Assembly (NCBI RefSeq): GCF_027925305.1
Contig: NZ_BSDR01000001.1
Coordinates: forward strand, 4,420,501-4,484,500
Reading direction: 5' to 3'
DNA: 64,000 nucleotides
Source of the DNA: Desulforhabdus amnigena
GTDB lineage: Bacteria > Desulfobacterota > Syntrophobacteria > Syntrophobacterales > Syntrophobacteraceae
The position numbers and the translations under genes are program-made. Each line of letters opens with the position of its first letter. Position 1 is the stretch's first letter. Of the stretch, positions 27,332 to 35,195 are shown piece after piece. The notes beneath the pieces are model-generated. The model ran no database searches and was not told the origin of the DNA. It worked only from the letters and a program-made list of their open reading frames with translations.

Positions 27332-28525
27332 ATGCTGAAAATTCCCATGAATGAAATCGCATCCCGTATTGTGGCGCTTCAGTTTTTGCTTGTCAAAAAT
27401 GGAGTGGATGCAGCCATCATTCGTCAAAATGCTGACCTTTATTACTTTACGGGTACGGTGCAGGATGGGCATCTGGTGGTCCCCGCTTCCGGGCAGCCGG
27501 TTTTTCTGGTGAAACGGGACGTTGTACGGGCCGAAGAACAGTCGCCGCTCCGTCCGGTTGTGCCGCTCAAGAGCCTGAAAGATCTCGCCCCCGCAGTTTT
27601 TGACGCCTGCGGCGGTGCATCCCCCGGAAAAATCGGCCTGGAACTTGACGTTCTGCCCGCCAACATATTTTTCTATTACGATGAAAAGATTTTTCCCAGG
27701 CAGCAGGTGGTGGATGTCAGCGGATGGATCCGGCAGGTGCGTATGATCAAATCCCCCTGGGAGATCGAAATGATGCGAAAGGCGGAGGCTATCTCCCGCC
27801 AGGTTGCCGATGCGGTGCCGGGTCTTCTGCGGGAGGGAATGACCGAGCTCGAGTTGAGCATAGAACTGGAAAGCGTGGCGCGCAGGGCGGGGCACCTTGG
27901 AATGCTCCGTTTCAGGGCATTCAACATGGAGATGTATTTCGGGCATATCCTTTCGGGTGCCGAAGCTGCCGTTTCCTCCTATATCGATGCCCCGACGGGG
28001 GGGGAAGGTCCGAGCCCTGCTTTTGGACAGGGATCTTCCGAAAAGAAAATCCGGGCGGGAGAGATCGTGAGTGTGGATATCATGGTAAATTATCACGGGT
28101 ACCTCAACGACCAGACGCGCAATTATTGCATCGGCCCGCCTCCCCCGGAACTTCGGGATGCGTATGGATTTGTGCGGGAAATTCATGGCCGTTTCAAGAA
28201 ACTGGCCCGCCCCGGGACCGTCACCGGGGAGCTTTACGAAGAGGTTTGGCAATGGGTCAAAGAAACCAGGTGGGCGGATTTCTTTATGGGATCTGGAGAT
28301 ACACGGGTTTCTTTCATCGGCCACGGCCTGGGGTTGGAAGTCGACGAGTTCCCCTTCATCGCGCAGGGACACAAAGTGGTTCTGCAGGAGGGGATGACCC
28401 TGGCCTTTGAACCCAAGTTCATCATTCCGGGGGTAGGGATCACCGGGCTTGAAAACACGTACCTTGTTACGGCCATGGGATTGGAATCATTGAATACTGC
28501 GGGTGAAGAGCTGATGATTCTCTGA
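27332..28525 (+). CDS. M24-family (Xaa-Pro aminopeptidase-like) metallopeptidase
   Basis: Pita-bread fold peptidase with an N-terminal creatinase-like domain (to about residue 140) and a C-terminal catalytic domain. The dimetal ligands are visible in VSVDIMVNYHGYLNDQTRNY (two Asp), FIGHGLGLEVDEFP (His), EGMTLAFEPKF (Glu) and GITGLENTYLV (Glu). The start is ATG 27332 with AGGAG eight bases upstream; an upstream in-frame ATG at 27284 lies in the heptamer array. It is probably cytoplasmic and about 397 residues long. Confidence 0.9.
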   Translation: MLKIPMNEIASRIVALQFLLVKNGVDAAIIRQNADLYYFTGTVQDGHLVVPASGQPVFLVKRDVVRAEEQSPLRPVVPLKSLKDLAPAVFDACGGASPGKIGLELDVLPANIFFYYDEKIFPRQQVVDVSGWIRQVRMIKSPWEIEMMRKAEAISRQVADAVPGLLREGMTELELSIELESVARRAGHLGMLRFRAFNMEMYFGHILSGAEAAVSSYIDAPTGGEGPSPAFGQGSSEKKIRAGEIVSVDIMVNYHGYLNDQTRNYCIGPPPPELRDAYGFVREIHGRFKKLARPGTVTGELYEEVWQWVKETRWADFFMGSGDTRVSFIGHGLGLEVDEFPFIAQGHKVVLQEGMTLAFEPKFIIPGVGITGLENTYLVTAMGLESLNTAGEELMIL

Positions 28526-28553
28526 GCGATGTAAAAGCCTTTCTCTCTTTCCC

Positions 28554-28631
28554 TTCACCGCGGAAGCACGGAGAGCACGGAGTAAATCTGTTTACCGGAT
28601 TCCTCTGTGTTCTCCGTGCTTCCGCGGTGAA
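28554..28631. terminator. 21-bp perfect inverted repeat (R6) between convergent genes
   Basis: TTCACCGCGGAAGCACGGAG plus one base (28554-28574) is exactly repeated in inverse at 28611-28631. It lies between two convergent stops, so it could end transcription from both sides even without a T tract. It also belongs to the CACGGAG repeat family. Confidence 0.55.
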
Positions 28632-28658
28632 TTGAGAAAAGCGTTCAGGAAACCGGAA

Positions 28659-29708
28659 TCATTGCGGCGGAGGCTGATATCCCACCCCGAAGATTCCTCC
28701 ACCGATATTCAGGCGCAGCCCGTAAAGCAAGGCGTCAACCTTGCTGGTTTCCACAAAAATGACATCGCGGTCCTTCACTTCCAGGTTTTCCTTCGTGTCC
28801 TGGCGCAGATCCTTGATGCTCAATTGCACCACTTCGCGGTTGCCGTTTTCATTCGAACGGACCAGTTTGATATTGCCCTCATCCGCTGTGGTGGAGAAGC
28901 CGCCCGCCGCGGCTATGGCTTCGGGAAGGGACATTGCCGTCTTGATGGGATAGTTGCCCGGCTTTCTCACCGCGCCGTCGACGTAAACCATTCCCGCTTC
29001 GGGAACATAGACCACATCCCCGCCTTTTATTTCAAGATTCATTTCCGACTGGCCGTTTTTGATGAGCGCATCCAGATCAACCATGTAGGTTATCGGCTGA
29101 GGTGAATTCTCCTCGGTCCGTCGCACCTGCACGGTACGCCCGGCTTTGTCGGAAAGTCCCTCACCCATGGCGAGTACGTCAAGAAGGTGTTGACGTGTCA
29201 AATAACTGTACGTACCCGGTTTGTTGAGCGCCCCCAGGAGAGTGATCTTTCCCGAGACCTGTTCCTTGACAAAAACGCTCACATGAGGGTTTTGAAGGTA
29301 TTTCCGCCGGTAGAGATCCTCTATTTTCTGCTCCGCTTCCCGGCTTGTGAGCCCTTTCAATTCTACGGGGCCGATGAGTGGCAGCGTCACGAATCCTCGA
29401 GCGCCGACACGCGTTTCCGTCTTCAGTTCCTGGGCTTCGAAAACATCGATCTGAATCAGGTCGCCTTCCCCGAGGAGATAGTCCTTAGGCTGCGGTGCGG
29501 CACTCACCGACGCGAAGAGCTTCGTATTGATTTCCCTGATTTCCTGCTGACTTCCACTTTCTTTTGCGATGACCTCATCGAGCGTTGCGGTCGGTTTCGG
29601 GCCGCTGCCGCCACTGGCGCACCCGGCAATCAGTAGGGCGATGCCGGCCCAGATGCATTGAAGAAAAAGGCTTCGGGCAGTCTTGGAGTGTTTGATCCGG
29701 ATGTCCAT
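28659..29708 (-). CDS. Wza-type polysaccharide export lipoprotein
   Basis: Outer-membrane polysaccharide export protein. It has a lipoprotein signal peptide (IWAGIALLIAGCASGG), a Poly_export domain starting YLLGEGDLIQIDVF, and two SLBB domains (KITLLGALNKPGTY and MVYVDGAVRKPGNYP). The length of 349 residues fits Wza/GumB-type proteins. It follows the FecR-like gene on the minus strand and is divergent from the wzc-like gene, with which it would form the trans-envelope export complex. Confidence 0.92.
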   Translation of the reverse strand: MDIRIKHSKTARSLFLQCIWAGIALLIAGCASGGSGPKPTATLDEVIAKESGSQQEIREINTKLFASVSAAPQPKDYLLGEGDLIQIDVFEAQELKTETRVGARGFVTLPLIGPVELKGLTSREAEQKIEDLYRRKYLQNPHVSVFVKEQVSGKITLLGALNKPGTYSYLTRQHLLDVLAMGEGLSDKAGRTVQVRRTEENSPQPITYMVDLDALIKNGQSEMNLEIKGGDVVYVPEAGMVYVDGAVRKPGNYPIKTAMSLPEAIAAAGGFSTTADEGNIKLVRSNENGNREVVQLSIKDLRQDTKENLEVKDRDVIFVETSKVDALLYGLRLNIGGGIFGVGYQPPPQ

Positions 29709-29979
29709 GGGGTGTGTTTTACCTCTTGAAAAATGGGAAGGCGGTGCCCTTCCGGAAGGGGCAAGGACTCCGCCTGTGTTGCGTCCGATAAAAACCGGAC
29801 TTTAACACATTTCTTTTGAAACTGATAGAGCGCGGCAGAAGTCATCACCCTGCTTCGAACTTCTTGGAGTTCCCCTTTGGAGGGGAATTCAAGGGGGATG
29901 TGTATTTGCATGTATCCCCTTGTCCCCCTCGAGAGGGAATCGAATCGTTCAAAGGGGCGAAAACTTTTGCCGACCTGTG
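29709..29979. repeat. Gap with a degenerate palindrome
   Basis: The 271-bp gap between the FecR-like gene and the Wza-like gene holds TTTGGAGGGGAATTCAAGGG and CCCCCTCGAGAGGGAATCG, which resemble a rearranged R1 core without its TATCC ends. No other feature seen. Confidence 0.4.
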
Positions 29980-30714
29980 CTAGTTGGGACTGACAGGCGT
30001 TTTGTCGTCATCGCTACCGGATGTCGCTGCAAAGCCGGCACCGGTGCCGACTAATGCAAGGCCAACGCCGCCTGCAACCATAGCCGAGGAGGAGAGAGTA
30101 CCCATACCGGTTCCCGAAGTCAAGGCCGGCTTGCCTGCCGTCTCTGTTCCCTTCGTGGTTGTAGTGCCGCCCATCCGCGCTTGAGCCAGAACAATGGAAT
30201 GTCCGGGCTCGATCAGCTGCGTCCCATCACTGCTGACCACCTGGAGAGCGCCTTCCTGAACGGAAAGTTCGGTTCCGTCCTTCGTTACTGTAATGAAACC
30301 TCTCACCAAACCATTGCCGCCGGCGGGAACGATCGCCCGTTCAGCTCGAATGAGGTCATGAGGGGTATGGAAGGAAACGGGTTTTGCTTCAGAACGCATC
30401 GCAAAATCCACACGGCCGCTTTTCACCGTCAGATCGTAGCGGCTTTCAGCTTCTGTGAGGGCAAAAACCGCTTCGTCCTGAGCTACCAGTTGAAGGCTTT
30501 GGGATTGGATGATGCACTTGCCGTTCACGGCCATGGTAAGGCCTTGAGGCATGGGCATTTCAGATTTGAAGCGATTGACCTCCTTGCCGTTTTCCAGGAC
30601 GCTCACCGTACCCGCAGGAATAAGCCGGGCAGGACTTGCGGCCAGAGCCAGCATGGGTTGTGCTACAAACAAAGCTGCCAAACCCACTACGCACATTTTG
30701 CAGATCCTCTTCAT
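29980..30714 (-). CDS. Exported FecR-like domain protein
   Basis: A 244-residue exported protein. It has a signal peptide ending near AASPA and a FecR-type repeat region (YDLTVKSGRVDFAMRSEA and LSVQEGALQVVSSDG). Near the C-terminus a glycine-rich hydrophobic stretch (MVAGGVGLALVGTGAGFAA) is followed by an acidic SGSDDDK tail. In E. coli, FecR signals to a sigma factor, but here there is no sigma factor partner and no N-terminal anti-sigma region, so it is more likely an envelope component of the polysaccharide system. AAAGGAGGT lies upstream of the ATG. Confidence 0.7.
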   Translation of the reverse strand: MKRICKMCVVGLAALFVAQPMLALAASPARLIPAGTVSVLENGKEVNRFKSEMPMPQGLTMAVNGKCIIQSQSLQLVAQDEAVFALTEAESRYDLTVKSGRVDFAMRSEAKPVSFHTPHDLIRAERAIVPAGGNGLVRGFITVTKDGTELSVQEGALQVVSSDGTQLIEPGHSIVLAQARMGGTTTTKGTETAGKPALTSGTGMGTLSSSAMVAGGVGLALVGTGAGFAATSGSDDDKTPVSPN

Positions 30715-30813
30715 TCTTCGAAAACACCTCCTTTCTTTTTGGGATTTAAATCCACTTGAAGCTTCACGATACCTGACAGGATGCCCCTTTCGGCAATCTG
30801 CCAGGCCTCACCA

Positions 30814-30846
30814 TAAAAAAACCTTCGGCATGTCAAATCACCAAGG
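30814..30846 (-). terminator. Hairpin plus T-run in the leader of the FecR-like gene
   Basis: On the minus strand CCTTGG and CCGAAGG form a stem that is followed by seven T residues, about 100 bases before the gene start. This is an intrinsic-terminator shape inside the presumed leader, so attenuation is possible. The rest of the 608-bp divergent gap (30715-31322) holds no gene. Confidence 0.4.
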
Positions 30847-31125
30847 CTTTGTGAGCGACACTGAACAGGGTGTGACCGGGAATCCATGTGTTTGCTTCTG
30901 AGTATCTTATGAATCCATTGAGAAAATGTATATACAAAAAATATGCCCGCAGGCTGCGCCGGGGGGGGCATGACAGCCATTCTCATTTTGAAAAACCTGC
31001 ACCCTGCTGGAAAGCGTTTACAAATTTCTCATTCAGATGATACTCTCTCTGGATTGGAATTTGCAAACAACGTTTCCGAATTATACTGTGAACGATTGAA
31101 ACCTTGACTTCTGTAAGCTTTGTAG

Positions 31126-31197
31126 GAGCGCCTTCCATGTGCGATTTTTTGGAGAGCAGGCTATTCTTGTCGCGGCTGGAAGCCGCTCTTACAAGAT
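31126..31197. repeat. Diverged R4-like element upstream of wzc
   Basis: GTAGGAGCGCCTTCC on the left and GTCGCGGCTGGAAGCCGCTC on the right recall the R4 core in a diverged, shorter form. Confidence 0.5.
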
Positions 31198-31322
31198 CAT
31201 CAAGAAGTCAGGATCTCATCCGCGCGGAGTATAGCAGGTCCGTTGATTTTTTTTACCTCTAAATGTATGAATGCCTTCTAAAAGGCTTTGAGAAAATTTA
31301 AAGAGTAGAGATGGAGTAGCAG

Positions 31323-33695
31323 ATGCAGCCTCAAATTGAGCCCCCCCCTGTCAATGAGTTCCCTGTTCCGGTGTCGGGATCTCAGCTTCCCTCCACCGAA
31401 CTGCGCGAAGTAGCGCCCGACTACGACGATTCTGCCGATTTGCGCGATTACCTGGAAGTCATGCTGCGTCACAAGTGGCTCATATTGACGGTACTTTTGG
31501 CGGTTTTCGTGACCACCCTGGTGGTCAGCCTCAGCATGAAGCCGGTTTTCAAAGCCGGCGGCCGTCTTGAACTGAGCTTGCAGGGGCCGAGAGTGACAAA
31601 ATTCGAGGATGTTGTAGCCAACCAGATGCAGACGAGAGAATTCATGCAGACGCAGGTGAAGCTCCTGCAAAGCGAATCCCTTGCGCGCCGGGTGGTGGAG
31701 AAGCTCAAACTGGATGAAAACCCCGCTTTCAATCCCGCGGCCGGAAAAAACGGCCAGGAAGAAAGCATCGTCAGGAAGTGGAAGAAAACCGTCAAATCCT
31801 GGCTTCCCTTCAAGAGCGAAAAAGAACTGGACCCGGAACTCGCCCGCCTGCAGACGGAAAATATGGTGGAACAGCAGTTTGCGGCAAATCTGAAGGTAAC
31901 GCCGGAACGGGACACCACGATCGTTTCCCTGGATTTCAGTTGCACGGATGCCGCTCTTGCCCGCGATATCGTCAACGCTCATATACAGGAATTCATCTCG
32001 TGGCAGATGGACAAAAGAATCGATGCCGCCAGCTCTGCCAAGCAGCAGCTTGAAAAACAGCTGGAAGTGGCGCGAATCAATCTGGAAAAGGCCGAGAACA
32101 ATCTCAACAGCTTCGCTCAGAAAGCGGGCATCGTATCCCTCGACTCCAACCTGAACCTGATTTACCGGCAACTGGAAGAAACGAATAAGGCCTATGCGGT
32201 TGCCGAAAGCGAAAGGATCAACAAGGAAGCCCTCTATAACCAGGCGATAAAAGACGACATCAGTTCACTGCCCATGGTTCTCGGAAACGTGCTGATTCAA
32301 AACCTGAGGCAGGAACACGTCAAGCTGGTCGGGGAATACCAGGAGCTCTCCACTGTTTTCAAGGATGATTATCCCAGGCTGAAGAACCTCAAAGCCAAGA
32401 TGAACGATATCGAAGGCCGCATTGCAAAAGAAGAACAGCATATTCTGGATTCTGTGAAAAACGATTATGCAACGGCGGTCAAGAAGGAAGAGTCCCTGAA
32501 GAAAGAGGCTGAAAAGAAGAAAAACCTGGCTTTGGAGCTCAACAATCGCGCCACGCAGTACAAAGTGCTGGAGCGCGAAGTCGAAACCAGCAAGTTCATC
32601 CATCAGAGCTTGATGGAGCGCGCCAAGGAAATCGATGCCAATGTCGGCATCGAACTGGGAAACATCCACGTGGTCGATTACGCCACCCTGCCTCTGAAAC
32701 CCTACAAACCCAATATTCGTCTCAACCTCCTTCTGGCCATCGTCGTGGGGCTCATGGGTGGTATCGGGCTCTCTTTCTTCCTGGAATATCTCGACAATAC
32801 GGTCAAACGTGTGGATGAGATTTCAGATCGCTTCAGAGTCCCCCTCATCGGGGTCCTCCCTGCTGCAGAAGCCGATGAAATAAAGGACCTGGACTTCCTG
32901 GTCCGGCTCAAGCCCCGGGCGAGCTTTTCGGAATCGATACGAACGGCAAAGGTTTCCATTCAGCTTTCCGCGTCCATGGACGAACCGCCCAAGAGCATTC
33001 TGATAACGAGCACCAATGCGGGGCAGGGCAAAAGCACCATTTCGTGCAATTTGTCCCAGGTATTCGCCACCTCGGATGAAAAAGTGGTCATCATCGATGC
33101 GGACCTGAGAAAGCCACGCCTCCATAAGGTCTTCCGTCAAAACGGCAATGGTAACGGAAATGGAAATGGAAATGGGAACGGAAAAGGAGAGGGGACCGGG
33201 TACGCGATGGGCAGGCGCAAGGGGCTGAGCCAGCTCCTGAGTGGAATGTGCAAGCTCGAAGATGTGGTTCAGAAAACGGATATCCCCAATCTGTTCTTCA
33301 TTGCCGCCGGCCCGATTCCCCCCAATCCCGCCGAGTTGCTCGCTTCCAACCGGATGAAGATGGTCATGGAGATGCTGAGCAAACACTTCGACCGTATCAT
33401 TGTCGACGCTCCGCCCGCGGCGGGATTCGCCGATGTCTTGGTGCTTGGAAACTATGTGAATGGAGTGATCCTCGTGAGCACACTGGGAGAAACGCACCGC
33501 GACGCTCTGAGGATCTTCCGTCGCAGCCTCCTGAACGTCCGCGGGAACCTCCTGGGATGTATCGTCAATAAGCTCAATGTGAGCGGCGGCCGTTACGGGG
33601 GATACTATTCGAAGTATTACAAATATTACAATTATTACAATACGAGCTACGGAAACCGGCCGGAAAGCCTGCCTGAACAGACGACTCAGGTTTGA
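31323..33695 (+). CDS. Wzc-type polysaccharide co-polymerase with tyrosine autokinase domain
   Basis: Inner-membrane protein controlling polysaccharide chain length and export. There is a Wzz helix near residue 52 (WLILTVLLAVFVTTLVVSL), long periplasmic coiled coils (about 230-430), a second helix near residue 465 and a cytoplasmic BY-kinase: Walker A STNAGQGKST, Walker A' VVIIDADLRKPR, Walker B DRIIVDAPPA. The C-terminal tail is tyrosine-rich (YGGYYSKYYKYYNYY), the usual autophosphorylation cluster. Between Walker A' and B an expansion of Asn-Gly pairs is inserted. ATG follows GAGATGGAGTAGCAG. Confidence 0.94.
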   Translation: MQPQIEPPPVNEFPVPVSGSQLPSTELREVAPDYDDSADLRDYLEVMLRHKWLILTVLLAVFVTTLVVSLSMKPVFKAGGRLELSLQGPRVTKFEDVVANQMQTREFMQTQVKLLQSESLARRVVEKLKLDENPAFNPAAGKNGQEESIVRKWKKTVKSWLPFKSEKELDPELARLQTENMVEQQFAANLKVTPERDTTIVSLDFSCTDAALARDIVNAHIQEFISWQMDKRIDAASSAKQQLEKQLEVARINLEKAENNLNSFAQKAGIVSLDSNLNLIYRQLEETNKAYAVAESERINKEALYNQAIKDDISSLPMVLGNVLIQNLRQEHVKLVGEYQELSTVFKDDYPRLKNLKAKMNDIEGRIAKEEQHILDSVKNDYATAVKKEESLKKEAEKKKNLALELNNRATQYKVLEREVETSKFIHQSLMERAKEIDANVGIELGNIHVVDYATLPLKPYKPNIRLNLLLAIVVGLMGGIGLSFFLEYLDNTVKRVDEISDRFRVPLIGVLPAAEADEIKDLDFLVRLKPRASFSESIRTAKVSIQLSASMDEPPKSILITSTNAGQGKSTISCNLSQVFATSDEKVVIIDADLRKPRLHKVFRQNGNGNGNGNGNGNGKGEGTGYAMGRRKGLSQLLSGMCKLEDVVQKTDIPNLFFIAAGPIPPNPAELLASNRMKMVMEMLSKHFDRIIVDAPPAAGFADVLVLGNYVNGVILVSTLGETHRDALRIFRRSLLNVRGNLLGCIVNKLNVSGGRYGGYYSKYYKYYNYYNTSYGNRPESLPEQTTQV
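33139..33185 (+). repeat. In-frame Asn-Gly hexamer expansion in the kinase
   Basis: Tandem AAYGGN hexamers (AATGGT, AACGGA, AATGGA and so on) encode about seven Asn-Gly pairs immediately after the Walker A' segment. Variation in the third codon positions suggests age, but the tract is a candidate slippage site. Confidence 0.85.
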
Positions 33696-33715
33696 TGAAT
33701 CATTGCGACCTTGTC

Positions 33716-33795
33716 CCATCGACCACAGAGACACGGAGAACATGAAGATTCCTTTGGATTGTCTTTCTCCGTCGTCTCTCCGCGGTCTGGATGAA
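33716..33795. repeat. CACGGAG-type inverted repeat (R6), copy 3
   Basis: GACCACAGAGACACGGAG on the left and CTCTCCGCGGTC on the right. It lies just after the kinase stop and may act as a terminator-like structure. Confidence 0.65.
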
Positions 33796-33937
33796 AAAAT
33801 CGAGGAAGGCAACGGATGACGAGCATCGGGAGATTCAATCCGCACTCGTCATCTTTGTTATCTGTCACTTGCCTCCGGCTGCTTGAATTTCAACGCGTTT
33901 TATGCCCTCCTGTTGTGGAAGGCGTGGGATATGGGGA

Positions 33938-35131
33938 ATGTATCGGTTGCCTGTCAAGGTATTGTTGAGTCTTATCCTTTTGGGAATGGCGGCAAGCCTG
34001 GTGTGGTATTCGGTGTGCACCAACAGGATTTCGGAAAAGGATGTGGACTTTTTGAAGAAGCATGCCTCCGTCGGTCTATTTCCGGAAAGCTGGGTTCTGA
34101 AGGGAAAACTCGCCTATTACGAAGATCTGAACGCGGCCCTGGCGGTGCAGTCTTTCCGAAGAGCCATCGCCATTCAACCCCTGCGAATGGATGCCTGGTT
34201 CGAGCTGGCCAAGGCCGAGGCGGTTCAGGGAAATGAAGCGGAAGCACGCAAAGTTGTCGATACCCTCTCACCCCTTCTGGCTCAGATAAGTACATGGAAA
34301 TGGCAGGAATTTCTCCTTGCCAACGATATGCGCGACGGGGAGCGCTTTGCCGCCTGTTTCAATTTCATCCTGAACCGGCTGCCGTATCGGACCCAGGAGG
34401 CCTGTTACCTGGCCCAACAATTTTGGGGCGAATGGGCGGCCGTTGTGCCCCACCTGGAACAGCAGAATCACCCCGTCTTTCTCCGGCAGCTCATGAGAAC
34501 CAATGAAGCGGATGTGGCTCTTTTTCTTTGGTCAAAAATGGAAGAAGGGGCTGAGGCTGAAGATCAGGACCTTCGGTTGCGTTTTTGCCAGTTTCTCCTG
34601 AACAATAAGCGACTGGGGGAGGCCAAGAAAGTGTGGAGGCGTTTTGCGGGGGATAAGGGGACGGTGGTTTATGACGGCGGTTTTGAAACCGAACCCATGA
34701 ACATGGCTTTTGGCTGGCGCCAGGGGCGGCATCCTGAAGTGGTCGTCGAACGGACGCTGGAAGCTCCCTACTCGGGAAGCTATTCCATGCACCTGCATTT
34801 TCGAGGGACCGCCAATGTGGGCTTCAGCCATGTGTCACAGGTCGTTCCGGTTGAGGCCGGAAAAACCTACCATTTGAGTTTCGCTCAAAAGAGTCGAAAC
34901 CTGACGACCGACCAGGGAATCTTCCTGCACCTGAGCGGTTATGGATGCAAGGGGTTGAATGTGATGAGTGAACCCCTTCTGGGGAGTACGCCCTGGACGC
35001 GGGTTGACCTGGATGTGGCTGTTCCGGAGGGGTGTGAAGCGGCCCTCATTCAGATTCGCAGGAAGGAAAGCCTCAAGTTCGACAGCAAAATATCCGGAGA
35101 TTACTGGATAGATGCCATCGAGATGAAATAG
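33938..35131 (+). CDS. TPR-type membrane-anchored protein with a C-terminal jelly-roll-like domain
   Basis: Begins with one membrane helix (VKVLLSLILLGMAASLVWYSV), then helical TPR-like repeats (ALAVQSFRRAIAIQPLRMDAW), and from about residue 240 a beta-rich region opening GTVVYDGGFETEPMNMAFGW, like carbohydrate-binding modules. Position between wzc and a J-domain gene places it in the polysaccharide machine, probably in the periplasm. I choose ATG 33938 because it puts the helix at the N-terminus; ATG 33902 would add 12 residues. No specific family name recognised. Confidence 0.65.
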   Translation: MYRLPVKVLLSLILLGMAASLVWYSVCTNRISEKDVDFLKKHASVGLFPESWVLKGKLAYYEDLNAALAVQSFRRAIAIQPLRMDAWFELAKAEAVQGNEAEARKVVDTLSPLLAQISTWKWQEFLLANDMRDGERFAACFNFILNRLPYRTQEACYLAQQFWGEWAAVVPHLEQQNHPVFLRQLMRTNEADVALFLWSKMEEGAEAEDQDLRLRFCQFLLNNKRLGEAKKVWRRFAGDKGTVVYDGGFETEPMNMAFGWRQGRHPEVVVERTLEAPYSGSYSMHLHFRGTANVGFSHVSQVVPVEAGKTYHLSFAQKSRNLTTDQGIFLHLSGYGCKGLNVMSEPLLGSTPWTRVDLDVAVPEGCEAALIQIRRKESLKFDSKISGDYWIDAIEMK

Positions 35132-35142
35132 AAGACTTTTTT

Positions 35143-35172
35143 ATCCGCAGATTGCGCAGATTTTTGCAGATC
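35143..35172. repeat. R3 ATCTGCG-type repeat between the TPR and J-domain genes
   Basis: ATCCGCAGATT, GCGCAGATT and TTGCAGATC units. It fills most of the 64-bp spacer. Confidence 0.75.
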
Positions 35173-35195
35173 GGGAAACCTTAAGAAATGGAGGG

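Noticed and set aside
27079-27362. Minus-strand frames encoding repeated MVHGSWF-type peptides
   Set aside because: They are translations of a noncoding heptamer array; any reading of a 7-bp repeat gives a seven-residue periodic peptide.
29866-29950. A further R1 copy
   Set aside because: The core resembles R1 but the TATCC ends are absent and arms are rearranged, so I did not count it.
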